In this document: piece after piece, positions 37,853-48,200 of the stretch
Numbering within the stretch: position 1 is the first letter of the stretch
Layout of the letters: each line of letters starts with the position of its first letter
Source: Arenibacter sp. ARW7G5Y1
Lineage (GTDB): Bacteria > Bacteroidota > Bacteroidia > Flavobacteriales > Flavobacteriaceae
DNA: 64,000 nucleotides
Direction: 5' to 3'
Assembly: GCF_003201775.1 (NCBI RefSeq)
Contig: NZ_QJJZ01000002.1
Location: 271,481-335,480 of the forward strand
Program-made: the position numbers and the translations under genes
The notes under the pieces: generated by a model
What the model saw: only the letters and a program-made list of their open reading frames with translations
Told to the model about the DNA's origin: nothing
The model's database searches: none

Positions 37853-39946
37853 ATGAAAAAATCAAAATTACACCTTCTTTCTATTCTGATTTTATGTGCT
37901 ATTATTTCCTGTAAAGAAATTCCAAATTCTGGATCTTATGACCATATAAAAAGCATAACAAGTGAAATTGATGACGATAAGCTAGTAAACATTGAAAAAA
38001 TAGAAAATGAATGGTTAACCCATGGAGGTAATTATCAAGAAAACAGATATAGTTCACTTCATCAAATTAATAAATCAACAATTGATAGTTTAGGTTTAGT
38101 TTGGAGTATTAACTTAGGAACCTCAAGAGGTTTGGAAGCGACCCCTTTGGTTGTAGATGGCATTATGTATTTGACAGGAACGTGGAGCATGGTTTATGCT
38201 ATTGATATAAGGAAAGGTGAGGTTATTTGGACTTTTGATCCTGAGGTGCCCAGAGAATATGGTGAAAAAGGCTGTTGTGGTGTTGTTAATAGAGGAGTAG
38301 CTCTTTACAAAGGGAAAGTCTATCTGGGAGCTTTTGATGGAAGGTTAATTGCAATTGATGCGGTGACCGGCAAAAAGGAATGGGAAGTTTTGACAGTTGA
38401 TCAAAACAAAGGTTATACAATAACAGGAGCCCCCCGAATAGTTAAAGGAAATGTAATTATTGGAAATGGCGGCGCAGAATATGGAGTGCGAGGTTATATA
38501 ACTGCATACGATGCAATAAGTGGGGAACAACAATGGAGATTTTACACTGTACCTGATAATCCCGGAAATGGTTTTGAATCAGAAGCGATGAAAAAAGCAG
38601 CAGAAACTTGGACTGGTGAATGGTGGAAATTTGGCGGAGGAGGAACAGCTTGGGATGCCATAGTATTCGACCCTGAACTAAATCAATTATATATCGGAAC
38701 AGGTAACGGCTCACCTTGGAATAGAGAAATCAGAAGTCCGGGAGGGGGAGACAATCTATACCTTTCCTCAATAGTGTCCTTGAATCCAGATAATGGTGAA
38801 ATGATTTGGTATTATCAGACTACACCGGGAGAATCTTGGGATTACACCGCTACTCAACCAATAATTTTAGCAGATTTAGAAATAGACAATAGGCAAAGAA
38901 AGGTTTTAATGCAAGCCCCCAAAAATGGCTTCTTCTATGTCATTGACAGAACAAACGGAGATTTTATTTCTGGTGAACCATTTGTCTATACAAATTGGGC
39001 AAAGGAAATTGATTACCAAACAGGGCGTCCCATTGAAAGTCCTTTTGCCAGATACAAAGATGTAAACGCACAGATTGCTCCACATCCAATTGGTGGACAT
39101 AATTGGCACCCCATGGCATATAACAAATCCACAGGTTTGGTTTATATTCCTGCTAGGGAGGGTTCATCTTGGTATGGACAGGAAGAGAGTTTTAACTTTG
39201 AAGATGATGGAAGATCTTGGAATACGGGCAAAGGCTGGGCGGAAGATAAACCTTCAGTTCAAGATTCATTAATTCCTAAAACAATCGGGAAATTAATTGC
39301 CTGGGACCCAATCAAACAAGAGGAAGTATGGAGTGTAGTTCATCAATCATCATATAATGCTGGAGTTCTTACCAGTGAAGATTTAGTATTCCAAGGTACG
39401 GGAGAAGGAGATTTTGTGGTTTATGATTCAAAGACCGGAGAGAAGTTATGGGACTTTCCACTGCAAACCGGTATTGTTGCACCTCCAATTACATATATGG
39501 TTGATGGTTTGCAATATGTAACCTTAGTAGCTGGTTGGGGCGGAGGTTTAGCTACTTGGGTGAAGTATGTAGATCAAATAAACCCAGGTGGTATTTATAC
39601 TTTTGCTATTGGTGGAAAAAAATCGCCTCCAACTTTTCCAAAAAAGGAGCCAAGTGAACTCATCAATCTCGATTTAACAGCTACACAAGAACAAATTGAT
39701 AAAGGCCAAAGATTATTTAGGCGATATTGTAGTCATTGTCATGGAGATGGAGTTATCCCTAACCTGAGCTATTCAAGACCAGAAATATTTGAGTCATTTC
39801 CTCAAATAGTAGGAGACGGAATATTTCTTGGAAATGGAATGCCCAAATTTAATGACAGGTTATCAGAACAAGACATTGATAACATAAAGAATTTTATCAT
39901 ATCAAATGCAAAGCAACAAAGAACAAAATTAATTGGAGAAGAATAA
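37853..39946 (+). CDS. PQQ-dependent quinohaemoprotein dehydrogenase
   Basis: A 697-residue exported lipoprotein (lipobox LCAIISC, Cys20) combining an eight-bladed PQQ-binding propeller with a C-terminal cytochrome c domain. The vicinal disulphide Cys141-Cys142 (EKGCCGVVNRG) characteristic of PQQ alcohol dehydrogenases is present, as are repeated tryptophan-docking motifs and the haem-binding CSHCH at 626-630 with a distal Met in GNGMPKF. It oxidises an alcohol or sugar in the periplasm and passes electrons to cytochromes. No PQQ biosynthesis genes are visible here, so PQQ may come from elsewhere. It stands alone between mobile relics, a hint that it was acquired. Confidence 0.92.
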   Translation: MKKSKLHLLSILILCAIISCKEIPNSGSYDHIKSITSEIDDDKLVNIEKIENEWLTHGGNYQENRYSSLHQINKSTIDSLGLVWSINLGTSRGLEATPLVVDGIMYLTGTWSMVYAIDIRKGEVIWTFDPEVPREYGEKGCCGVVNRGVALYKGKVYLGAFDGRLIAIDAVTGKKEWEVLTVDQNKGYTITGAPRIVKGNVIIGNGGAEYGVRGYITAYDAISGEQQWRFYTVPDNPGNGFESEAMKKAAETWTGEWWKFGGGGTAWDAIVFDPELNQLYIGTGNGSPWNREIRSPGGGDNLYLSSIVSLNPDNGEMIWYYQTTPGESWDYTATQPIILADLEIDNRQRKVLMQAPKNGFFYVIDRTNGDFISGEPFVYTNWAKEIDYQTGRPIESPFARYKDVNAQIAPHPIGGHNWHPMAYNKSTGLVYIPAREGSSWYGQEESFNFEDDGRSWNTGKGWAEDKPSVQDSLIPKTIGKLIAWDPIKQEEVWSVVHQSSYNAGVLTSEDLVFQGTGEGDFVVYDSKTGEKLWDFPLQTGIVAPPITYMVDGLQYVTLVAGWGGGLATWVKYVDQINPGGIYTFAIGGKKSPPTFPKKEPSELINLDLTATQEQIDKGQRLFRRYCSHCHGDGVIPNLSYSRPEIFESFPQIVGDGIFLGNGMPKFNDRLSEQDIDNIKNFIISNAKQQRTKLIGEE

Positions 39947-40002
39947 AAATAATGGCGAGGTGCTAATCGAGTAGACGGTTGACGACTTACTATTTACACA
40001 CT

Positions 40003-40016
40003 TTATAAGATAGTCC
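40003..40016 (+). repeat. 14-bp direct repeat, copy 2
   Basis: TTATAAGATAGTCC, identical to 36971-36984. Confidence 0.5.
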
Positions 40017-40079
40017 CTTTTACATCAGCCAGTCTTATTAAAAAAAACTGGTCCTGTTCCCTAAAAGGTTAATATTTTT

Positions 40080-40222
40080 TTACTTTACAACCCCTAAAGT
40101 CGATTTAGATCTGAAGAATTGTTCAGCCTCTGATCCCGTTGCACATACTCGAATACCACAGATAGTATTCGCAATATGCCCTTTAGGTTTCCCGCAACTT
40201 CCAATTCCAGCAATTAATTTTC
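40080..40222 (-). pseudogene. C-terminal remnant of an unidentified gene
   Basis: A frame of about 47 codons without a start encodes a plausible protein tail with well-spaced Gly and Cys (AGIGSCGKPKGHIANTICG) and ends at a TAA. An in-frame stop lies just upstream. I do not recognise the family; it is a leftover rather than a gene. Confidence 0.3.
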
Positions 40223-40419
40223 TTTATATGCATATTTTAAACAAGCCAATGAAGGTCAGAACCGACAAAAATAGGGCAGGGTCAGAAGAGCCCTAAACCA
40301 TAAAATTAATAACTAGGGCAACTAAAAAGTCTTATTAAATTAGACCTATAAAAGAAAAATAGTCAATAACTATATCCAATTGAATGTAATGTGAAACTAC
40401 ATTCTCGAAAACAAATAAA

Positions 40420-40887
40420 ATGACTCAATCTGAATTCATAATTTTAAATTTTGCTGAAATAAGGAGGAAAAGCGTCAAACTTTGGAAAGCACTTCCTAAA
40501 AGCTATTACAATTGGAAACCTGACGAAAATGCAATGACTGCCATAGAAATGATCAGGCACGTTTTAGAAGCCGATTATGGATGGAATATTATAATCAATA
40601 ATGGCGGTATGACAAATTATAAAACACCTTGGAAAAATAGACCATTCACGAGCGTTACTGAAGAACTTAAGTTTGCCGAACCATATAGAAAAACATTTTT
40701 GGAAAGTGTTCGACAATTTTCCGATAAGGAACTAAACGAAACTAAAATCATCCATCCTGGAAATGGTGATGAAAAGACCCTCGGAAAATATTTATTACGG
40801 ATTGGGTATCACGAATCGGTACACGCAGGACAATTTTTATCATATTTAAGAGCAATGAAAATTGATAGACCAGAAATATGGGACTAA
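40420..40887 (+). CDS. DinB-family protein
   Basis: A 155-residue four-helix-bundle protein. The metal-ligand triad of the DinB/YfiT superfamily is visible: His47 in EMIRHVLEADYGW, and His131 and His135 in GYHESVHAGQFLSYLR. Members are thiol-dependent transferases or of unknown function; several respond to stress. It stands alone with over 470 bases before it and 648 after it. Confidence 0.88.
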   Translation: MTQSEFIILNFAEIRRKSVKLWKALPKSYYNWKPDENAMTAIEMIRHVLEADYGWNIIINNGGMTNYKTPWKNRPFTSVTEELKFAEPYRKTFLESVRQFSDKELNETKIIHPGNGDEKTLGKYLLRIGYHESVHAGQFLSYLRAMKIDRPEIWD

Positions 40888-41535
40888 AAAAACTTTACAC
40901 CCAACAATGGTAACCCATACATCCTTATATCGAACTCACGTTAAGTTAGCCCTATAAAATGGATATAAGCACAAGTGGCTTTACGCTATTATTACCCAAC
41001 ATTTGAAATCACTCTTATAAAGAAAAACTTGACAGCTATATAGAAGCAGGATTTTTAGCAAGTGTAGGAATGTCAACTGTAGGTGCCATCGTAGAAAAAT
41101 TCAATATGTATTTAAAAGAAAAGCTTCTTTCCACTTCGTCGAGCTAATGGTTTTGGATTGATAATTAGGATATAACTTTCCTTCATAATGGAAGATTAAA
41201 CAAAAGGCTATGTTCGTTTTGGGGCACTTACCATTATACAATAGTTCTATTTTTCTATGTTAATATTGTTCATGTCTAATCTCGGTAAAGTGGGTGTGAG
41301 TTCAAAAGAGATCTATTCATCATTGACAATGTAGAGGGATATGTTATCGGTTCTTCGGTTTCCAAGTTGTGCTATATCAAATCCTCAATTCAATACAAAA
41401 TTACCCTTTTTTTAGTCAAAAAACGCCCCGACCTTGAAAACAGATTAGTCTAGTTTTACAAAATAATTATGAAATGATTATTCTAAATATTCTGATTTGA
41501 AATTAGGATATCGTTCCACATTAAAATAAAAAAGA
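40888..41535. other. spacer with one small ORF remnant
   Basis: No intact gene. An in-frame stretch at 41013-41147 encodes about 44 residues of plausible protein (SYIEAGFLASVGMSTVGAI) without a start codon, ending at a TAA; it looks like the tail of a lost gene. The final ~60 bases are AT-rich and should carry the GH16 promoter. Confidence 0.45.
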
Positions 41536-42312
41536 ATGTATAAACGATTATTCTTATTGATGGGTTTATTAATAATCCAATATTCTTCGCTATTATTTTC
41601 ACAAGGGTTATTTGATGATTTTAACGAGTCAAAAATCAATACCGATAATTGGGAAATTCTTAACACTAAGTGGGGGGAAAACCCATCCAAAGGTAAGCAC
41701 GGGGGAGTTGTACCTGATAATGTATATATCCAGAATGGAGATTTAGTTGTACGGGCGCTCGGAGATAATTACAAAGGTCCTGTTAAAGGGCATGGGCAAA
41801 ATACTAAAGTAGGAGGTGTAATTGCTACTAAAGAAAAATTCGCCTCTGGAATTTATGAAGTAAGAGCGAGGATTTGTCCCAGACCAGGAGCCTTATCTGC
41901 TTTTTGGACCTATTACTATGAGAACGAGAGTTTTAATCATGAAATCGATTTCGAGTTTCCTGGACGAAACCAGGCCCCCTATAAGCCGGATGATTCCGAT
42001 TTAACATGGGGCCTCTTTTCCAATTGGAGGGGAATTAGCGAAGACGAACATAGAACGGCCGATAAGTATTTGGGTAACCAGGTCGACGGGGAATATCATT
42101 TATACCGTTTTAATTGGCACGCAGGTTCTGAAACGGAGGAAGCTAAAATAGAATGGTATTATGACGATAAGCTAATTCACCAATCCAATGAACAGATTCC
42201 AGACCATCCTTCTCAGTTTTTTGTTGGGATATGGTTTCCGTGGTGGATTTCCGAAGCCAATTTTGATATAGATTATATGTACATCGATTGGGTGAAAATC
42301 ACGCCTTATTAA
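41536..42312 (+). CDS. GH16-family glycoside hydrolase
   Basis: A 258-residue secreted jelly-roll enzyme with a signal peptide (LLIIQYSSLLFSQ). The GH16 catalytic motif E-I-D-F-E is at 136-140 (nucleophile Glu136, acid/base Glu140). Aromatic residues flank the cleft (FWTYYYENESFNHEID, WYYDDKLIHQS). GH16 enzymes cleave beta-1,3 or beta-1,4 bonds in laminarin, agarose, carrageenan, porphyran and related polymers; subfamily cannot be told by eye. It is 40 bases from the GH95-like gene and likely co-transcribed. Confidence 0.92.
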   Translation: MYKRLFLLMGLLIIQYSSLLFSQGLFDDFNESKINTDNWEILNTKWGENPSKGKHGGVVPDNVYIQNGDLVVRALGDNYKGPVKGHGQNTKVGGVIATKEKFASGIYEVRARICPRPGALSAFWTYYYENESFNHEIDFEFPGRNQAPYKPDDSDLTWGLFSNWRGISEDEHRTADKYLGNQVDGEYHLYRFNWHAGSETEEAKIEWYYDDKLIHQSNEQIPDHPSQFFVGIWFPWWISEANFDIDYMYIDWVKITPY

Positions 42313-42352
42313 AAATAAATCAATTCAAAATCATCTATTATAAAGTATCCTA

Positions 42353-44884
42353 ATGAAATCATTATTTATTACATCTTACCGCTTTGCAATTCTGATCACA
42401 TTTATTTTATCATTTTCGACTACTATTGCCCAAAAACCTAATTTGCCCACATCCTATGAGCAGCTCACTCTGAAGTCATCCCCGTTTCAAGTTGCAGATT
42501 CGTATCTTTCAAGGCACGATATTATTTTTCAGGCCCCAACAGATTTAGAGGCGGAAGGTTTTCCTATGGGAAATGGCAATTTGGGAGGAATGATTTGGAA
42601 CCATGATAATGGTATTGAAATTCAAATTAATAAAAATGATCTTTGGTCGGCTCCAATACCCGAAGAAAGAGATATGAGTATCCTAAAACATGCCGCTCGG
42701 TTAAAAATAGACTTTGGTGTCCCCGTGTTTAGTTGGATACACCTAGGGGATTTTACAGGCAGACTATCTCTTTCCAATGGAGAAGTGTCTTATAAAGCCA
42801 CGTCAGGATTTGCATCTACCCAAATAAATACATGGCTTGCACACGGTAAGAATGTTTGGGTAATTGAGTGTAAAAATCTGCCTTTTAAAGACTTTACGAC
42901 CGACAAACTAACAACAACAATATCATTGGAACGAATAGGGAGTAGGGCCTTCACAGGTTGGTATGGCGGTGGTTTTCCGAAAAACGAAAAAATTAGCATT
43001 GGTAAAGCCAACACAACAGTCAAGGGGGGGGACTTGATTATACATGAAAATACGGATGGACTGGATTTCGTAGTAGCCTGTAGGATTATCGATACGCATA
43101 GTAAGCAAACTATTATTGGCAGACATAGGGGGGAGCTTAAGACGGACAGTCCTGAATTGACGATTCTGGTCAGTGTGGTTACTTCAAAAGAGAGCAATCG
43201 CCCAGAAAGGGATGCCATAGCCCTATTAGATGGCGTGGAAAAACAAACGATTGCTAATCTAAAACAGGAAAAGGACAAATGGTATCAGAAGTTTTGGTCG
43301 AACTCATTTGTTAAATTAGGTAACGATTACCTAGAAAACATATACTATATGCGCCGTTATTTAATGGCAGCCGGTTCACAAGGGCCTTATCCTATTGCTT
43401 TCAATGGTGGGTTATGGCGCTGGAATCGCGATGTGATTAATTGGGGAACACCCCATCATTGGAATACCCAACAACAATATTGGGGTCTAGCAGCACAAAA
43501 TGACCTTCAGCTTATGTCCCCATATATAAATACCTATCTTAAAATGACCCCTTATTTAGAGGCTCTGGCCAAAGAAAAAGGAGGGGGTGATAATGCTATA
43601 TTGCTTACAGAGGCCCATGACTTTGATGGAAATCAGGCCAGCAAGGATTGGGGACCTATGGCCAAAAGCTATACCCAGGCCAGTCAGGTGGCCCAATGGT
43701 TTTGGGATTATTATCAATTTACGGGAGATATCGATTTTTTAAGAGAGGATGCCTATCCTTTTATGAAAAAAGCCTCGAACTTTTACTTGAACAAACTTCA
43801 ATGGGATAAACAAAAAAAACAGTATTCTTTAATATCTACCTTATACGAATCTGAAAGCATCAAAAAGGCTAAGAATGTACTTTCGGATAGGGTTGCTATC
43901 GAAGCCTTGTTCAGAAACTGTATTTCTGTAGCAAAGCAATTAAAAATGGATAAGGACAAGATAAGGGAATGGCAACATGTGATAGATAACTTGTGGCCAA
44001 TTGGTTATGAAACAGACGCAAACTGTGAAGAATTGCCAACGGCGGCAGAAGCTTATTTTACGGAAAATAGATATACCCCTTTTAATTGGGCCGTTGGTGG
44101 TGCACCCGCGTTCCCGACAGGACTTATTGGTATTGATGATAGCGAGAGCCGTTTGGGTAAGGCCGTGATCAATTTCATCAAATGCAATGGTATGGTAAAT
44201 GCCCATTATCCAACACCTATAGTTGCCGCACGTATGGGCATGGGTGATGAAGCCCTAACGTACCTATTAAATGGTATAAAGGAACACCAGAATTTCCCCC
44301 AAGGGCTGTTGACCAATGTTACGGGGTACCCCCATAATATTTACAATCTAAAGTCCGTTCATGATTTGATAGGTGGCTACAAAATACGTTCAAAGCCTTT
44401 CTTCCAAATGGGAATGGAACCTATTAGCGATTATGCCACTACGGTAAATGAAATGCTGTTACAGAGCAATGAAGGTAAAATTAGGGTTTTTCCAGCCATA
44501 CCTTCCAGTTGGAAAGATTCTAGCGATGTAGCTTTCACACTACGTGCAAGGGGTGCCTTTATGGTATCTTCGTACATGGACAAACAAGGAGATATTTCGC
44601 AAGTGGGTATAAAAAGTTTAAAGGGAAACACCTGCAAGCTTCAGAACCCATGGCCTGGAAAGAAGGTTGTCGTTTATTCTAACAATGAGTTGGTTAAGAC
44701 CAAGAATCAAGCGGGTGATGTAATAAGCTTTACTACCAAAGCCGATAGGGAATATTCGGTCCGTTTGGCCGGGGCGTCCGTGGATTTTGAAAAAATCATC
44801 TATGATTCAGAACCTAACGAGAGGCCAAAAAAATTAGGCCAACGTACATTAGGTAAGATCAGTGGATGGAATAAGGATTTTTGA
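42353..44884 (+). CDS. GH95-family glycoside hydrolase
   Basis: An 843-residue secreted enzyme (signal to about residue 26, FSTTIAQ). The N-terminal beta domain has GFPMGNGNLGGMIW, the (alpha/alpha)6 barrel has GTPHHWNTQQQYWGLAAQND and GPMAKSYTQASQ, and the C-terminal domain carries VNEMLLQSNEGKIRVFPAIP with RARGAFMVS, which are hallmarks of GH95. The family contains alpha-L-fucosidases and alpha-L-galactosidases. Together with the adjacent GH16 it suggests a galactan or fucose/galactose-containing algal glycan as target of this locus. Convergent with the regulator downstream. Confidence 0.88.
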   Translation: MKSLFITSYRFAILITFILSFSTTIAQKPNLPTSYEQLTLKSSPFQVADSYLSRHDIIFQAPTDLEAEGFPMGNGNLGGMIWNHDNGIEIQINKNDLWSAPIPEERDMSILKHAARLKIDFGVPVFSWIHLGDFTGRLSLSNGEVSYKATSGFASTQINTWLAHGKNVWVIECKNLPFKDFTTDKLTTTISLERIGSRAFTGWYGGGFPKNEKISIGKANTTVKGGDLIIHENTDGLDFVVACRIIDTHSKQTIIGRHRGELKTDSPELTILVSVVTSKESNRPERDAIALLDGVEKQTIANLKQEKDKWYQKFWSNSFVKLGNDYLENIYYMRRYLMAAGSQGPYPIAFNGGLWRWNRDVINWGTPHHWNTQQQYWGLAAQNDLQLMSPYINTYLKMTPYLEALAKEKGGGDNAILLTEAHDFDGNQASKDWGPMAKSYTQASQVAQWFWDYYQFTGDIDFLREDAYPFMKKASNFYLNKLQWDKQKKQYSLISTLYESESIKKAKNVLSDRVAIEALFRNCISVAKQLKMDKDKIREWQHVIDNLWPIGYETDANCEELPTAAEAYFTENRYTPFNWAVGGAPAFPTGLIGIDDSESRLGKAVINFIKCNGMVNAHYPTPIVAARMGMGDEALTYLLNGIKEHQNFPQGLLTNVTGYPHNIYNLKSVHDLIGGYKIRSKPFFQMGMEPISDYATTVNEMLLQSNEGKIRVFPAIPSSWKDSSDVAFTLRARGAFMVSSYMDKQGDISQVGIKSLKGNTCKLQNPWPGKKVVVYSNNELVKTKNQAGDVISFTTKADREYSVRLAGASVDFEKIIYDSEPNERPKKLGQRTLGKISGWNKDF

Positions 44885-45049
44885 TCGATCTAACTCCATT
44901 CCATTCAGTATGGCTTTTGAGTTGTTTATATACTACAATTATCGGTAAAGGTTAAAATGTGGTTATTACAACCTAAGGAATTACACCAGCGGATTTTGAG
45001 GCATGCCAAGCTGAAAATCCAACTAATTAGTTTTGTTTCTTGTTTAAGT

Positions 45050-45078
45050 GCCCCTAAAGTTATATTAGGGGCTTTTAA
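45050..45078 (+). terminator. intrinsic terminator after GH95
   Basis: An 8-bp stem GCCCCTAA / TTAGGGGC with a 7-base loop and a TTTT run. It lies between convergent genes. The rest of 44885-45243 shows no gene. Confidence 0.75.
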
Positions 45079-45243
45079 AATTCAGATTATCTAAAATAAA
45101 ATGGAAATACTCCAATTAATACTTAGATGGTTGATATGTACTTGATAGAAATTACTTTGGTGAATTTAACAAAATTGGGTCTTCCTGAAACTTTTATTTT
45201 GATTGCTTAGGTAGGTTCAGGTTAATTTGGCATAAGGGAGTGA

Positions 45244-48200
45244 TCATAAATTACTTTGGGGAGTTTTTCCGAACTCTGATGGGGTTTGTCCAAATTGTTC
45301 CTTAAAGCACAATCTAAAATACTTGGGTGAGGAAAATCCAACTTCATAAGCAATCTCAGAAATATTCTTATCACTTTTTGTTAGTAGTTGGACAGCATGC
45401 TTCATTCGGACCATCCTTATAAATTCATTGGGGGAAAGCCCTGAAAGGTTTTTCAACCTTTTATAGAAAGGGCTTCTGCTCATTGCAATTTTGTTGGTTA
45501 TATGTTCAACCTTAAAATTTGAATCCGATATATTATCCTTGATGATCTCTATAACTTGTTTGAGGAATTGTTCATCTGCCGAAGTTGAAGTGATAGCTTC
45601 AGGCTCCATTGCTATTTCAGTTTTAAAACGTGCAATTAATTTTATACGGTTCTTGATTAAATTATGCACTTTGTGTATAAGCAGTTCGCTATTAAAAGGT
45701 TTGGTAATATAATCGTCCGCGCCTTTACCCATGCCTTCAATTTTTTGATTGTTGGATGTCAAAGCTGTTAAAAGAATTATAGGAATATGACTAGTTGAAA
45801 AATTTGATTTCAAATGTTGGCATAGTTCCAGTCCAGATAATTTTGGCATTAAGATATCAGATATTATGAGATTAGGATTCAAGTCTATTGCCATTTTATA
45901 ACCATCTTCTCCATTTGAGGCCTCCCATACCTCAAAAAACTCTTCAAGGCTTTCTACAATATATTTCCGTAGGTCCTTTTCATCTTCGATGACAAGCACC
46001 GAATATTTATTGGACGCCAATTCAAGTTGATCACCTTGCAAATACGGTTCTTCTGTTTGTTTAAATACTATTGGGACATTCCCGTTTTCCATTTCTTCGT
46101 TGGAAGAGTCAATTTCCGGAATCTCCATATTGAAATGGCTGCTTCCAAGAGGTAATCGAACTGAAAAGGTACTTCCAGATCCTAATTTACTTTTTACCTG
46201 TATAGTTCCTTTGATCAATTTTACCATATCGTGGGTTAGGGCCAATCCGATTCCTGTACCAGTATTAGTATTACTCTTTACTTGATAAAAGCGCTTAAAG
46301 ATATTGGAAAGTTCATTTTCCGGTATTCCCTTGCCCATATCTATTACATCAATTACCGCTTCATTCGTATGTTGATCCATGCTCAGATCGACTTCAATTT
46401 CATCATTTTCCGACGAGAATTTAATTGCATTTGCCAAAAGATTAAACATGATCTTTTCAATGGTGCCTGAATCAGACAGTACCTCAAGGTTGTCTATATG
46501 GGGTGTATATTGTATTGAAATAGATTTTTCATTCGCCATCTCTTTAAAAGAATCACATATTTCACCAATAAACAGGACTAAATTGATTCTGGATATATTA
46601 ATTTTTATCTCTCCTAATTCCAATTTTCTAAAATCAAGAATCTGGTTGATCAAAATTAGCAACCTATTCGTATTTTTTTTAATAAGGTGCAATTGCTTTC
46701 TTTGAGACAAATCTACCTTGGTATTCGTTATGAGTTTATCAATGGGACCGAGAATAAGGGTAAGGGGGGTTCTAAGTTCGTGGGTTATATTGGTAAAGAA
46801 TTGAATTTTGTTTTCGTTGGCCTCTTCCTGTCGAAGTTTGTCCATACGCTCTGTCCGCAATGTTTCCTTTAATTTAATTTGTCTCCATATATACCTATTC
46901 ACATAGAACAAGAACAGCAATGCCATGATTATCCATAAACTAATGGCCCAAACGGTATTATACCATGGCGGATTAATCCTAATTTTTAGAGTTTTTCCAT
47001 CGTTGTTCCACACTCCATCGTTATTTGAAGCCTTAACTTGAAACACATATTCCCCAGGTGGCACATTCGTATATGTTGCTTTTCTTTGCCTATCGGTTTT
47101 ATTCCAGAATTTATCAAATCCATGAAGGATGTGCCTATATTCATTTTTATTAGCCAAGGTGAAGTTAATACCTACAAAATCAATAGAGAAAATATTCTGG
47201 TCATAAGCCAACTCAATTTCGTTTTGATTAATAAGGTTTCTAGAATCAACGGAATTAATGGAATCCAAATGACTCTTATTTTGGTTGTATATTGAAATTT
47301 TAGAAATAACTATAGGTGGAATTTTGTGGTTCTTTTTAATTTGGGTAGGAAAAAAACTATATACCCCGTTTGTACTGCCGAAATAAAGTTTACCATCGCT
47401 ACCCTTTAAAGTGGCATTTTCGTTAAACTGGCCTTCAAATCCATCATCAAAACCAAAATTTCGGAATTTATTCCTTTTAATATCATATTGAAAAAGACCT
47501 TGTGTAGTAGCTAACCATAAATTACCCATGTCGTCGTTCAACAACCCATTAATTACCGTACAGGATAGGCCATCATCCGTAGTATATTTCCTCGTCGTAC
47601 CATCTTTGGTTTCGTATTGGAATAATCCCGATTTCGTCCCTATCCAAACGACATCATCAACTTCAAGAATAGAGGTCACAATAGGATTGGAATCATCAAA
47701 ATTCACTTTTTCCATGATACCCAGTGAAGGTAGATATCTTGCCAAAAGGTTATTGGTTCCAATCCAAATAGATGAATCGGCCATTTCTTGGATGCACATT
47801 ACCAAACCTAGATCCTGGCGGTCCTCTTCGTCAGTTTTGTTAATATGCCTAATGAGCATTCCATCTGAATCGTGGACAAAAACACCGTTTGAAGTACCTA
47901 TCCAAAGATTTTTTTTGCTGTCGATGTGCAGACTTTTTATCACTTCATTGTGTTTGGTGTCGGCTGTAGGATGGTCTATAAAAGAGAAAATCGAATTCTT
48001 CTCGCGAAACAGATTTAAACCATTTAAATAGGTACCTACCCAAATATTGTTCTTATGATCTGCTATAATGGAATTTATTACATTCTTATCCTTTTGCGGA
48101 TGCAGGTAGTGCTCAAATAAATTAGTTTCGGTGTCGTAAATATTAATGCCGCCACCATCCAATCCTACCAAAATACGGCCATCTAACGTTTCACTGAGAC

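Larger units (their letters stand above)
39947..40419. other. gene-poor spacer with intron-end motif, direct repeat and gene remnant
   Basis: This spacer contains GAGTAGACGG at 39970-39979, which is the 3' end motif seen at the two intron relics at 59.74 and 63.69 kb, here without the adjoining domain V. Copy 2 of the 14-bp repeat TTATAAGATAGTCC follows at 40003-40016. A short protein-like remnant lies at 40080-40222 (minus). No intact gene is present. Confidence 0.5.

Noticed and set aside
45491..48031. Several plus-strand open frames of 60-167 codons
   Set aside because: All are antisense shadows of the hybrid two-component regulator.
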